Source of the DNA: Streptomyces sp. NBC_01304
GTDB taxonomy: Bacteria > Actinomycetota > Actinomycetes > Streptomycetales > Streptomycetaceae
DNA length: 64,000 nucleotides
Assembly: GCF_035975855.1 (NCBI RefSeq)
Contig: NZ_CP109055.1
Span: 7,936,001 to 8,000,000, forward strand
Reading direction: 5' to 3'
Part shown: positions 28,607 through 37,655 of the stretch, piece after piece
How the letters are laid out: each line of letters begins with the position of its first letter
Numbering within the stretch: the first letter of the stretch is position 1
Translations under genes and position numbers: made by a program
The notes under the pieces: model-generated
Told to the model about the DNA's origin: nothing
What the model saw: only the letters and a program-made list of their open reading frames with translations
Database searches by the model: none

Positions 28607-29330
28607 TCGCCGCCCCCTTCTTGTCGTTGTTCTCGCTGTCGTCGTTCCGGGACTTGGTGGACACCACGACCGACCCCGAGGGCGCATCCGTGCACACCGC
28701 GATCACCGTGGTGCCGCTCGCGGCGACCGACCTGAGCAGCGCCCAGGCCTCGGCCCGTTCCGCGTCCGAGAGCTTGAGGTCCACGTCGTCCACGCCGAGC
28801 AGACGCGGCTCCCCGATCAACGCGAGCGCCACCGAGAGGCGCAGCGCCTCGAGCCGCTCCAGATCCCGTACCGCCGTGCGTCGCCCCTTCGGGAGGTCAC
28901 CCGTGTCGAGCCCGGCGGCCCGCAGTGCCGCGTCGATCCGCTCCTTGGCCGCCGCCACCCGCTCGGCCCGGGGCCGCAGCAGTGCGCGCAGGGAACCCCC
29001 GAACCGCCGCTGCAGCAGGGCGCGTTCATGTAGGTGCTCCCCGACGGTCAGCGCCGGATCGAGGTCGGTCACGCCCGACACCGGGCCGAGCGCGCTGATC
29101 CTGCGTACGGCGGCCAACTGCTTGGGCAGCCGGAGCCGGCCGATGCTCGCGTGGCCCTCGGTGGCGCGCATCCGGCCGGTGAGCGCGAGCAGCAGACAGG
29201 TGCGCCCCGATCCGGACGGGCCCTCGACGGCGATCAGCGCACCGGCCTCGGCGTTGATGCCGACGCCCCGGAACGCCCAGCCGCGCGGCCCCTTGAGCCC
29301 GAAGCCTTCGGCCGTGACGGATGTGCCCAC
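28578..29330 (-). CDS. Degenerate ABC transporter ATPase-like protein
   Basis: 250 residues with the overall layout of an ABC nucleotide-binding domain but altered motifs. The Walker A is GPSGSGRT (37-44), with Arg43 instead of Lys. The signature region reads DLERLEALRLSVALAL rather than LSGGQ. The Walker B region is LLGVDDVD, with Asp where the catalytic Glu is expected. The tail is acidic/polar (NDDSENNDKKG). It leads the operon with the YhgE-type gene and overlaps it, so the two products probably form a complex. It may bind nucleotide without efficient hydrolysis. Confidence 0.82.
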   Translation of the reverse strand: MGTSVTAEGFGLKGPRGWAFRGVGINAEAGALIAVEGPSGSGRTCLLLALTGRMRATEGHASIGRLRLPKQLAAVRRISALGPVSGVTDLDPALTVGEHLHERALLQRRFGGSLRALLRPRAERVAAAKERIDAALRAAGLDTGDLPKGRRTAVRDLERLEALRLSVALALIGEPRLLGVDDVDLKLSDAERAEAWALLRSVAASGTTVIAVCTDAPSGSVVVSTKSRNDDSENNDKKGAANALAETGRA

Positions 29331-29350
29331 AGCCCGACCCCCCTCTTCCC

Positions 29351-29376
29351 TTTTGAACTGACTGGTCAGTTCAAAA
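29351..29376 (-). promoter_or_regulatory. TetR operator before the ABC/YhgE operon
   Basis: Perfect 12-bp arms ttttgaactgac and gtcagttcaaaa flank a 2-base spacer. The element lies 20 bases upstream of the first start codon, where it would overlap the promoter. The TetR gene at the operon end is the obvious binder. Confidence 0.85.
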
Positions 29377-29572
29377 GTATGCCGTGCCCCTCGACGGCCG
29401 CTACAGGCGCCCCCTCAACTCCCTTCGCCCGCAACCCACTCGCGACGCCCGTGCGCCTGATCCGAACCCCTGATCGAAGCGAAAGTGCAGGTCAGGGCCG
29501 ATTGTCAGTGGCGTACTTCACGATGGGTGTCATACGGCCACTGCGCCGTCACACGACGACAGGAGGTTCGTC

Positions 29573-30091
29573 ATGGCCAGTTCGTCCGCAGCAGCCGCAC
29601 GTCGGCACCGCGCCACCGGCCCTGCCCCCTCACTGACCGGCCCGGCGAGCGACATCCACCCGGTCCTGCGCCGGGCCACGGCCCCGCCGGCCGCCCTCGA
29701 CCTGCTCGCCCAGGCCCGCGCGGGCCTGGACGAGGCGGCGGTCCTCGAGACGCCGAACGAGCGGTATGCCGCCGCCCACCTCGCCGCCCTGCGCACCGCC
29801 GCGGCGGTGCTCGCCGCCCGCGGCCGCCCGGAGACCAGCGAGCGCAGGCGCCAGCGCATCCGGAGCGCCTGGGAAGTGCTCCCCGAGATAGCGCCCGAAC
29901 TGACCGAGTGGAGCGCCCTGTTCGCCTCGGGAGCCCGCCGCAGGGCCCGGGCCGAAGCCGGCATCCAGGGCGCCGCGACCACCCGGGACGCCGACGATCT
30001 GGTGCGGGACGTGGCGATGTTCCTGCGCCTGGTCGAGCGGATGCTGGTCCTGCAGCCGGTCCTGCCGCAGCCACGGCCGGGACAGGTGTGA
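29573..30091 (+). CDS. SAV_6107-family HEPN domain protein
   Basis: 172-residue, mostly alpha-helical protein. The N-terminal 35 residues are Ser/Ala/Pro-rich and disordered. The rest (ALDLLAQARAGLDEAAVLETPNERYAAAHLAALRTAAAVLAARG to MLVLQP) matches the actinobacterial HEPN family named after SAV_6107 as I remember it. HEPN proteins are often RNases or nucleotide-binding partners; the usual RX4-6H motif is not evident here. ATG has caggagg upstream. It precedes a methyltransferase gene by 93 bases. Confidence 0.8.
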   Translation: MASSSAAAARRHRATGPAPSLTGPASDIHPVLRRATAPPAALDLLAQARAGLDEAAVLETPNERYAAAHLAALRTAAAVLAARGRPETSERRRQRIRSAWEVLPEIAPELTEWSALFASGARRRARAEAGIQGAATTRDADDLVRDVAMFLRLVERMLVLQPVLPQPRPGQV

Positions 30092-30184
30092 TCGAGCCGG
30101 AAGTGAAGGATGGCTGAGCACCGTCCAGCGCCCATTAGGGTGGGAACGGCCGCACTTTCCGCCTTGCCCGAGGAGTCAACTGCC

Positions 30185-30961
30185 GTGTCGGACCCGATGC
30201 GCCCCCGCGCTTCTCTCCGGACCGCCGTGGTCTGGGAGGTCCTCAAGGACGCCCTGGACCGTCAGGTCAAGGCGACGGGGCAGGAGTCAGGCTCCCTCGA
30301 CGTACTCGACACGGGCGGCGGCAGCGGCAACTTCGCCGTGCCCGTCGCCCGTCTCGGCCACCGCGTCACCGTCGTCGACCCGAGCCCGAACGCGCTGTTC
30401 GCTCTCGAGCGCCGCGCCGCCGAGGCCGGGGTCGCCGACCGGGTGCGAGGCGTCCAGGGCGATGCCCACGGCCTGTTCGACGTGGTCGAGCGCGGTGCGT
30501 ACGACGTGGTGCTCTGCCACGGCGTCCTCGAGTACGTGGACGACCCGGCCGACGGCGTACGCAACGTCGTCGACGCGCTGCGCGAAGCCGGCACCCTCAG
30601 CCTGCTCGCCGCGGGTCTCGGCGGCGCGGTGCTCGCCAGGGCCCTGGCCGGCCACTTCACCGAGGCCCGGCAGGCGCTCAGTGACCCGGACGGCCGCTGG
30701 GGCGAGAGTGACCCGGTGCCGCACCGCTTCACCGCCGAGCAACTGACCGAGCTGGTCACGGCCCGTGGCCTGCGGATCGCCGCCATACACGGCGTGCGCG
30801 TCTTCGCCGACCTGGTCCCCGGCGTCCTCGTGGACACCGAGCCGGGCGCCCTGGACGCACTCATCAAGCTCGAGGCCGCGGCCGCCGAACTGCCCGCGTT
30901 CCACTCCGTCGCCACCCAGCTGCACGTACTGGGCGAGAAGTTCGGCGAAGTTCAGCGATAA
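30185..30961 (+). CDS. SAM-dependent methyltransferase, class I
   Basis: 258-residue enzyme with motif I LDVLDTGGGSGNFAVPVA, the acidic end of beta-2 in VTVVDPSPNA and motif IV YDVVLCHGVLEYVDDP, all of class I methyltransferases. A helical C-terminal half may form the substrate pocket. GTG at 30185 was chosen because gaggag lies upstream; an upstream in-frame ATG at 30110 has poor support. Substrate unknown; such genes are often annotated SmtA-like. Confidence 0.87.
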   Translation: MSDPMRPRASLRTAVVWEVLKDALDRQVKATGQESGSLDVLDTGGGSGNFAVPVARLGHRVTVVDPSPNALFALERRAAEAGVADRVRGVQGDAHGLFDVVERGAYDVVLCHGVLEYVDDPADGVRNVVDALREAGTLSLLAAGLGGAVLARALAGHFTEARQALSDPDGRWGESDPVPHRFTAEQLTELVTARGLRIAAIHGVRVFADLVPGVLVDTEPGALDALIKLEAAAAELPAFHSVATQLHVLGEKFGEVQR

Positions 30962-31260
30962 GTACGAGACGGGGGGATCCGGAAGCCCCGGATCCTGTGT
31001 GGTCCCCCTGATCAGGCCCGCAGCCGCAGATGGAGTACGCCACAGGCCCCCCGATCAGCCGCCACTCCCCGTATGATCGAGGGGCACCGTCCGGCATGAC
31101 GGATCGGCGACTGGGGAATGCACGCCTCAGCACTCCGGACCTCCATGGCGGCTCGGAATGGCGAATTGGCGTAGAGGGGCGGGTTTCACGGGGGCGATTC
31201 CCTGCCTATCCTGAAGGGGACCCCCGGTCGCCCCGGCGACTGCACGATGAGGAGGACTCC

Positions 31261-31674
31261 GTGCCGCTCTCGGAGCACGAGCAGCGAATGCTCGAGCAGA
31301 TGGAGCGAGCGCTGTACGCCGAAGATCCCAAGTTCGCGACAGCGCTTGAGGGAAGCGGGCTGCGTACGTACACCCGGAAGCGGGTCTACCAAGCGGTCGC
31401 GGGCTTTCTGGTGGGTATCACGCTCCTCATGGCAGGAATGATCGCCGACGGCGGTAAGCAGTGGTGGATCAGCGTCGTGGGATTCCTCGTCATGCTGGGC
31501 TGCGCCGTGCTTGCGGTCACCGGCTGGCGCAAGTCCCCGAAGCCGGGCGAGCAGGCCCCGGGTGCTGCGGCGCCCGGCACCACTCAGACCCGTCGCCAGG
31601 GCCGGCAGCGCCGCTCGATGATGGACCGGATCGAGCAGCGCTGGCAGCGCCGCCGGGACGAGCAAGGCCAGTAG
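31261..31674 (+). CDS. DUF3040 membrane protein
   Basis: 137 residues. MPLSEHEQRMLEQMERALYAEDPKFA is the DUF3040 signature; two hydrophobic helices follow (VYQAVAGFLVGITLLMAGMIA and WWISVVGFLVMLGCAVLAVTG), then a basic, disordered tail. GTG start with gaggagg upstream. A DUF3040 gene (Rv2169c) also lies near the mycobacterial dcw cluster. Function unknown. Two large hairpins follow it. Confidence 0.9.
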   Translation: MPLSEHEQRMLEQMERALYAEDPKFATALEGSGLRTYTRKRVYQAVAGFLVGITLLMAGMIADGGKQWWISVVGFLVMLGCAVLAVTGWRKSPKPGEQAPGAAAPGTTQTRRQGRQRRSMMDRIEQRWQRRRDEQGQ

Positions 31675-31733
31675 CACCAGGGCCGAGCACCAAAGTCGAG
31701 ACAGATCCGGTACAGCCCGGGTAGAACCAGGCT

Positions 31734-31799
31734 GACCGGCGCTCACACGCCACGACAGCCGGCACGCACACGCGATGGCCGGCCGACCGGCGCTCACAC
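31734..31799. repeat. Direct repeat of gaccggcgctcacac
   Basis: The 15-base unit occurs at 31734-31748 and 31785-31799 in the gap between DUF3040 and the transglutaminase gene, next to the hairpins. No function is apparent. Confidence 0.55.
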
Positions 31800-31803
31800 T
31801 CCA

Positions 31804-31857
31804 AGCACATGGGTGAGGGGCGAACACCGCAAGGTGTTCGCCCCTCACCCATGTGCT
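31804..31857. terminator. Perfect 25-bp hairpin with GCAA tetraloop
   Basis: Arms of 25 perfectly complementary bases (beginning agcacatgggtgagg) enclose the stable GNRA loop gcaa. It sits between two convergent genes and is symmetric, so it can terminate both strands. No U-tract follows. Confidence 0.7.
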
Positions 31858-31859
31858 GT

Positions 31860-31890
31860 CCCGCTCGGCCCCCGCGGGGGCCGAGCGGGG
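31860..31890. terminator. Second GC-rich palindrome of a tandem bidirectional terminator
   Basis: ccccgctcgg...ccgagcgggg forms an almost fully GC palindrome three bases after the first hairpin and just before the transglutaminase stop codon. Confidence 0.6.
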
Positions 31891-31893
31891 GGA

Positions 31894-34311
31894 TCAGCCT
31901 TCCTGCTTGCCGGGCCGCCGCACCATCCCCGCCAGCCGGTCACCGAGACCGCCGGTCAGCTCCGCCCACCGGGCCGAGCAGGCCCACGCCACCCGGACAG
32001 CCGAACGAGGCAGCAGCGACGCCCTCAGCCGTCCGCCACCGTTCAAGTCGGCCCGCAGTCCGGCCCGCACCCGCCGGGCATCCTCGGCCAGTCCGGACGT
32101 GGGACGCGGCTCGGGCGCGTACAGCACCTGCTCGACCGCCGCCGCCACCCGATGCACGGCCTCCGCCGAGGCCGGGTCAAGGCGGCCGATCCGCACGATC
32201 CGCGCGGCCGACTTCCGGGGCGTCAGCGACTCGTCCGGCAGGATGCCGTGGTCCCACGCCGTATCGGTCACCTCGAGCCAGGCCGCAAGGGTCCGCCCGG
32301 ACACCTCATCCGGCGTACGACCGCCCGAGCCGAGGCGCACCGCCCGTACCCGCGTGCGCCACAACAGCGGCAGCAGCGGCACGAGGAGCAGCACCAGACC
32401 GCCCAGCGTCGCCGCCGTGATCGTGCCCCACGGCAACCCGTCGTCGCCGCCACCCGCCCCCGCGTTCGGGTCGGCGGCAGCCGGGCAGCCGTCGAGCTTC
32501 CGCTGCTGCGGGCTGCAGCTCTGCGAAGGCTGCGCCGAGGGCTCACCGGACGGCGCGGCCGACTCCGAGGGCTGCGGCCGGACGACGCCGTCGCTCGGGT
32601 TGTCGGTGGGGGTGTCCACCGCCGTGTAGTCGGGCAGGTTGCCACGGCCGGGCGTCGGCTCGAAGCGGGTCCAGCCCACGCCCTCGAAGTACAGCTCCGG
32701 CCAGGCGTGCGCATCCCGCAGCCCCACCGACATGCTGCCGTCCGACTGCGACGTGCCGGGCGTGAAGCCCACCGCGACGCGGGCCGGAATGCCCAAGGTC
32801 CTGGCCATCGCCGCCATGGAGAACGAGAAGTGGACGCAGAAGCCCTCCTTCTGCTTGAGGAAGCTGCTGATCGCCGCCGAACCGCTGCCCGCGTCCACGT
32901 CGGTCTTGTAGGTGAAGCCACCCGTGTTGGTGAACCACTCCTGGAGTTTCATCGCGCGCTCGTAGTCGTTCGACGCGCCCTCGGTCACGTTCTGGGCTGC
33001 CGTGTACACGTCGCGCGGCAGAGAGTCGGGGACCTGGGTGAACTCCTTGGCGATCGCGGAGCGCGCGGGCGGGGCCGCCGCCAGCTGCTCCGCGGTCGGC
33101 TGCACGAGCAGGCTCTCGACCTCGTACGTCTTGCCCTTCGTGGTCTCCCCGCGGTCACCCACGAGGGCCCGCCCGATCGGCTCGAACCGCCAGCGCCCGT
33201 CGATGGCGACCCGGGTTGCCGGATAGGGCATGGGCAGCCAGTCCTGGGCGTACTGGTCGTCCGCGGTGATCCGGCTCTTGACCTCGGCCCTGCGCACCTG
33301 GGGGCTGAGGCCCACCGGGTCCGGGAACGGCGACGGCACACCCTCGATGCGTCGTTCGGCCGGCTTCCAGGACGTGCCGTCGAACTGGTCGAGCGAGACG
33401 ATCCGCAGATAAAGGTCCTGCGTGTCCTTGGAGTTGGTGCGGTACGAGAGCACCTCGCGGTCCTCCGGCTGGGTCAGGCTGTTCTGCAGCGAGACCAGCG
33501 GGTTGACCGCCGAGATGGTGCCGCCGCCCGGGCCCGTGCCGGAGCCGTTCCCGGTGCTGTCGAGCAGGCCGCCGTCCATGGCGGGCAGCAGGGCGGGCAC
33601 CGCGAGCGCGATGCCGAGGGCCACGACGCCGATGCGCCGGCCCGTGCGGACCGGTGCGATCGCCGACCCGCTCGGCGTCTCCATCGACGCGGCCACCGCG
33701 CTCGGTTTGCGCGGGGCTCCGCCGAAGACCCGCCCCCACTGCGAGAGCCGGTCCCGGCCCTCGGCGAGGAGCAGCAGCAGATAGCCCGCCGCGGCGAGCA
33801 CGAACCACAGCCAGCCCGCCCCGCCGTCGGAAAGCCCCGCGGCCACCGAGTACAGCGCGAGCAGCGGCAGCCCCGCCGGGGCCGCGGTCCGGAACGTCAC
33901 CGCGAGGGCGTCCACCGCGAGCCCGATCACCAGGACCCCCCCGACCAGCATCAACCGGATGCCGTCCACGAGCGGCGCCGGAATCGCATACCGGCTCACA
34001 TCGTCGGTCCCGGCCTGCAACAGCGTGCCGAACCGCTCGATGACGTCCGGCGTGGGCACCAGGCCGGCGATCGCCTGCTCGCGCGCGAACACCAGCGTGA
34101 GCAGCAGCAACGTGACCACGGCCTGCACGACCACGGTCAGCGGCCGGGCCAGCGGCACCCGCCGGGCGGCCGCCCCGACCCCGGTCTGGATCGCGAGCAG
34201 AAACGCGGCCTGCAGGATCCAGGTGCCCTTGTCGACCAGCGGCAGCATCGCGCACGCCGCCAGCATCGTGGCGACCATCGCGCACAGCGCGAGGCGCGCG
34301 CGACCGCTCAT
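31894..34311 (-). CDS. Transglutaminase-domain membrane protein (DUF3488/TgpA type)
   Basis: 805-residue protein. Six or so N-terminal helices form a DUF3488 region, then an extracytoplasmic transglutaminase-like domain with Cys in EGFCVHFSFSMAAMART, His in DAHAWPELYFEGVGW and a downstream Asp/Glu-rich turn, then a Ser/Pro-rich linker, one helix (GTITAATLGGLVLLLVPLLPLLW) and a cytoplasmic DUF4129-like tail. Its start overlaps the DUF58 stop (ATGA). MoxR-DUF58-transglutaminase operons are common; they are thought to process or assemble envelope proteins. Position beside the dcw cluster suggests a cell wall role, but that is inference. Confidence 0.9.
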   Translation of the reverse strand: MSGRARLALCAMVATMLAACAMLPLVDKGTWILQAAFLLAIQTGVGAAARRVPLARPLTVVVQAVVTLLLLTLVFAREQAIAGLVPTPDVIERFGTLLQAGTDDVSRYAIPAPLVDGIRLMLVGGVLVIGLAVDALAVTFRTAAPAGLPLLALYSVAAGLSDGGAGWLWFVLAAAGYLLLLLAEGRDRLSQWGRVFGGAPRKPSAVAASMETPSGSAIAPVRTGRRIGVVALGIALAVPALLPAMDGGLLDSTGNGSGTGPGGGTISAVNPLVSLQNSLTQPEDREVLSYRTNSKDTQDLYLRIVSLDQFDGTSWKPAERRIEGVPSPFPDPVGLSPQVRRAEVKSRITADDQYAQDWLPMPYPATRVAIDGRWRFEPIGRALVGDRGETTKGKTYEVESLLVQPTAEQLAAAPPARSAIAKEFTQVPDSLPRDVYTAAQNVTEGASNDYERAMKLQEWFTNTGGFTYKTDVDAGSGSAAISSFLKQKEGFCVHFSFSMAAMARTLGIPARVAVGFTPGTSQSDGSMSVGLRDAHAWPELYFEGVGWTRFEPTPGRGNLPDYTAVDTPTDNPSDGVVRPQPSESAAPSGEPSAQPSQSCSPQQRKLDGCPAAADPNAGAGGGDDGLPWGTITAATLGGLVLLLVPLLPLLWRTRVRAVRLGSGGRTPDEVSGRTLAAWLEVTDTAWDHGILPDESLTPRKSAARIVRIGRLDPASAEAVHRVAAAVEQVLYAPEPRPTSGLAEDARRVRAGLRADLNGGGRLRASLLPRSAVRVAWACSARWAELTGGLGDRLAGMVRRPGKQEG

Positions 34312-35684
34312 GTCCATCCCCCTGTTGTCGTTCCGCCCACCGGTGCGGGACCGGCACTCGTGCGCTGCCGGTCGGCCAGCTGCCACAGCTCGGGCAGCGT
34401 GTCCCCCGGCTGCACCCCGACGGCGGTCCAGCCCGCCTCGCGCAGCAGCCGCAACCGCTCCTCGAGCCGGGCCGAGGTACCGAGGGCGCCGCCCCACGCA
34501 TCGCTGTCGAGCACGAAGGCGACGGCCGCCCCGCTGCGCTGCCGCATCCGCGCGACCACGGCCGCCTGCTCCTCGTCCAGATCGCCCAGGAAGGCGATCA
34601 ACAGCCCCTCGTTCCCGCTGCGCAGCAGGTCGTACGCAGGTGAAAGGCCGGGCCCGCCGTCCGAGTGGTCGATCACCGCGAGGGTGTCCATCATCAGCCC
34701 CGCCGCGTCCGCCGACTCCTGGCTGGCGCCCGCGAAACCGTCGGAGCCCTCACCCGGCACGGAGTTGCCCGTGTCGGTCAACAGCCGTACCGAATAACCC
34801 CGTTCGAGCATGTGCACCAGCGCGGAGGCGGTCCCCGAGACGGCCCACTCGAAGCCCGAGTCCGGTCCTGCGCCCTGATGGGCGGCCCGCCGGGTGTCGA
34901 GCAACACCGTGCAGCGGGCGCGCTGCGGCTGCTCCTCGCGGCGCACCATCAGCTCGCCGTACCGCGCGGTGGAGCGCCAGTGCACCCGGCGCAGATCGTC
35001 GCCGTGCCGGTAGCCGCGCGGGATCACATCGTCCTCGCCGGCCAGGGCGAGCGAACGCTGCCGTCCGTCGCCGTACCCGAGGGACTCGCCGGACAGCCGC
35101 ACCGCGGGCAGCGGCGTCACGCGCGGGATGACCGTCAGGGTGTCGTACGCGCTGAAGGACCGGGTCAGTTCGCACATGCCGAACGGATCGGTCAGGCGCA
35201 GCTGGAGAGGCCCCAGTGGATAGCGTCCGCGCAGGTCGGAACGTACGCGATAGGACACCTCGCGACGCCCGCCCGCCTCCACCCGGTCGAGCACGAAGCG
35301 CGGCCGGGGACCGAGCACGTACGGCACCCGGTCCTGCAGCATCAGCAGCCCCGTGTGCAGCCGCGAGACGTTGTCGATCCGCAGATGGACCCGGGACTCG
35401 GAACCCGCGGGCACCCGGCCGGGCGCAAGCCGGCGACTGCCGGCCACCCGGTACCGGGTGCGGTAGAGCACCAGGGCGCAGACCAGCGGAAGGACCGCGA
35501 GCAGCAGCCCCACCCGGAGCAGATCGCTCTGGCCCAGGACGTACGCACACACGGCGGCCGCGACCCCGGCCGCGAGGAACGAGCGTCCGCGCGTGGTCAG
35601 CCCCGAAAGCGCCGTGCGCAGACCGCCCTTCGCACCCTCACCGTCCGCCGTGGCGGGTCGGTGCGGCGGCCCCCCGGCCGTCAT
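34308..35684 (-). CDS. DUF58 domain protein
   Basis: 458 residues. Two N-terminal hydrophobic helices precede an extended beta region, then the DUF58 hallmark VIPRGYRHGDDLRRVHWRSTARYGELMVRREEQ and a von Willebrand A-like fold with LLDTRRA. Its start overlaps the MoxR stop (GTG/ATG within gtgatga; I prefer ATG for its spacing to gaggt). Middle gene of moxR-DUF58-transglutaminase. DUF58 proteins are believed to be clients or adaptors of MoxR ATPases. Confidence 0.9.
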   Translation of the reverse strand: MTAGGPPHRPATADGEGAKGGLRTALSGLTTRGRSFLAAGVAAAVCAYVLGQSDLLRVGLLLAVLPLVCALVLYRTRYRVAGSRRLAPGRVPAGSESRVHLRIDNVSRLHTGLLMLQDRVPYVLGPRPRFVLDRVEAGGRREVSYRVRSDLRGRYPLGPLQLRLTDPFGMCELTRSFSAYDTLTVIPRVTPLPAVRLSGESLGYGDGRQRSLALAGEDDVIPRGYRHGDDLRRVHWRSTARYGELMVRREEQPQRARCTVLLDTRRAAHQGAGPDSGFEWAVSGTASALVHMLERGYSVRLLTDTGNSVPGEGSDGFAGASQESADAAGLMMDTLAVIDHSDGGPGLSPAYDLLRSGNEGLLIAFLGDLDEEQAAVVARMRQRSGAAVAFVLDSDAWGGALGTSARLEERLRLLREAGWTAVGVQPGDTLPELWQLADRQRTSAGPAPVGGTTTGGWT

Positions 35685-36730
35685 CACAGACCTCGCGGGC
35701 CGGGCGGCTGGTGGTTGTACGACGGAGCCGCGGGCCGGCCCGTGCCGTAGGCGCCGCCGGGGGCCTGGGTGGCCGGCACCGGGGTGCGCTGCAGGATTTC
35801 CAGGACGACCTGCTCGGCCGTACGCCGGTTCAACTGCGCCTGCGCGGTGGGCAGCAGCCGGTGCGCGAGGACGGCGACGGCGAGTGCCTGGATGTCGTCC
35901 GGCAGCGCGTACTCGCGCCCGCTCAGGGCCGCCGAGGCCTTGGCCGCACGCAGCAGGTGCAGCGTCGCGCGCGGGGATGCGCCGAGCCGCAGGTCGGGGT
36001 GGTTACGGGTGGCCGAGACGAGCTCCACCGCATAGCGGCGCACCGCGTCGGAGACGTGCACCGAGCGCACCGCGTCGATCAGCTTCACGATCTCGTGCGC
36101 GTGCGCCACCGGCTGCAGGTCGTCCAGCGGCGAGACCCCGCCGTGCACATCGAGCATCTGCAACTCGGCCTCCGCGCTGGGGTAGCCGATCGAGACACGC
36201 GCCATGAAACGGTCGCGCTGTGCCTCCGGCAGCGGGTAGGTGCCCTCCATCTCGACCGGGTTCTGGGTCGCCACCACCATGAAGGGATTGGGCAGTTCGT
36301 ACGTCTGCCCGTCGATGGTGACCTGGCGCTCCTCCATCGACTCGAGCAGCGCCGACTGGGTCTTCGGCGAGGCTCTGTTGATCTCGTCGCCGATCACGAT
36401 CTGCGCGAAGATCGCGCCCGGCTTGAACTCGAAGTCCCGGCGCTGCTGGTCGAAAATGGACACACCGGTGATGTCCGACGGCAGCAGGTCCGGCGTGAAC
36501 TGAATACGCCGCACCGAGCAGTCGATGGACCGTGCCAGCGCCTTGGCCAGCATGGTCTTGCCGACGCCCGGCACGTCCTCGATCAGCAGATGTCCCTCGG
36601 CGAGGAGCACCGTCAGCGAAAGCCGTACGACCTCCGGCTTGCCCTCGATCACACCCTCCACCGACCTGCGCACTCGCTCCACAGTGGTGGTCAGATCAGT
36701 GAGGCTCGCTCGATCTTCATAGGTCGTCAC
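35684..36730 (-). CDS. MoxR family AAA+ ATPase
   Basis: 348-residue chaperone-like ATPase. Walker A EDVPGVGKTMLAKAL near residue 45, Walker B IVIGDEINRASPKTQSALLE, and the sensor segment VVATQNPVEMEGTYPLPEAQRDRF are complete. The C-terminus is Pro/Gly-rich. GTG at 36730 was chosen because gaggagg lies upstream; earlier in-frame Met codons lack one. It leads the operon with DUF58 and transglutaminase genes and probably activates their products. Confidence 0.92.
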   Translation of the reverse strand: MTTYEDRASLTDLTTTVERVRRSVEGVIEGKPEVVRLSLTVLLAEGHLLIEDVPGVGKTMLAKALARSIDCSVRRIQFTPDLLPSDITGVSIFDQQRRDFEFKPGAIFAQIVIGDEINRASPKTQSALLESMEERQVTIDGQTYELPNPFMVVATQNPVEMEGTYPLPEAQRDRFMARVSIGYPSAEAELQMLDVHGGVSPLDDLQPVAHAHEIVKLIDAVRSVHVSDAVRRYAVELVSATRNHPDLRLGASPRATLHLLRAAKASAALSGREYALPDDIQALAVAVLAHRLLPTAQAQLNRRTAEQVVLEILQRTPVPATQAPGGAYGTGRPAAPSYNHQPPGPRGL

Positions 36731-36935
36731 CCGGCCCTCCTCGGCCCTTTCCATCCAGGCCGACGCCATCCGTTCGACCCGGCCCACCCCGAAACACGGA
36801 CACCACCGCCGAATGGTTCCGACGGGATGTCCCACCCGCATTCTTGTTGCCGCCACCGCGTTGTGTCACTCGCCTGTGGATAACTGGCGGCGATATGTCG
36901 GGTCTTAGGGGGTTTTCCGGGTGCTGGGCGGGTTG

Positions 36936-37493
36936 CTAGGCGGGATCGATCTCATGCAGCAGACCGGTCTTCACATCGAAGACGAAGCCGCGTACGTCGT
37001 CCCGGTTCAGCAGGAACGGCGAGGTCCGCACGCGCTGCATGGACTGCCGTACGTCCTGGTCGACGTCCCGGAAGGCCTCGACGGCCCAGGCCGGCCGCTG
37101 ACCGACCTCGTCCTCCAGCTCGTGCCGGAAGTCCTCGGTCAGGGTGAGCAGACCGCAGCCGGTGTGGTGGATGAGCACGACGCTGCGGGTGCCGAGCGCG
37201 CGCTGGCTGATGGTCAGGGAGCGGATCACGTCGTCGGTGACCACGCCGCCCGCGTTGCGGATGGTGTGGCAGTCGCCCAGTTCCAGGCCGAGCGCGTCGT
37301 GCAGGTCGAGGCGCGCGTCCATGCACGCGACGACGGCGACCTTCAGTACGGGGCGGGCATCCATGCCGGGGTCGGAGAAGCCGGCGGCGTACCGATGGTT
37401 CGCGTCTACGAGGCGATCCGTGACGGTGCCACCGGTGGATATGGCGCCGGCGGGGTCCGTGGGCTCCGTGGGCAGCGAAGCGGAAGTCGTCAT
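36936..37493 (-). CDS. Beta-class carbonic anhydrase
   Basis: Interconverts carbon dioxide and bicarbonate in the cytoplasm. The zinc ligands Cys57, His110 and Cys113 and the Asp59-Arg61 dyad are visible in VACMDARLD and IHHTGCG of the 185-residue chain. ATG at 37493 is preceded by gtcggagtc; it gives a short disordered lead before the conserved core. It stands 205 bases upstream of moxR on the same strand, probably as its own transcript, and divergent from the dcw cluster. Confidence 0.92.
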   Translation of the reverse strand: MTTSASLPTEPTDPAGAISTGGTVTDRLVDANHRYAAGFSDPGMDARPVLKVAVVACMDARLDLHDALGLELGDCHTIRNAGGVVTDDVIRSLTISQRALGTRSVVLIHHTGCGLLTLTEDFRHELEDEVGQRPAWAVEAFRDVDQDVRQSMQRVRTSPFLLNRDDVRGFVFDVKTGLLHEIDPA

Positions 37494-37655
37494 GACTCCG
37501 ACGGTAGTGCGCACACAGGCCCACAGCCTGCTGTGAGAGCGGACAAAGAACGTCAACAAGCGTTGTTGTGAGGTAACGCACAGGCCTGGTTCGGACTCGT
37601 CCGGTCGGGTGAACCGGCGCTCGCGCGACGCGCGCTTCCGATCGACGGCCGGACG

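Noticed and set aside
31804..31890. Insertion sequence end or MITE
   Set aside because: No transposase, no target duplication; placement between convergent genes fits a terminator better.
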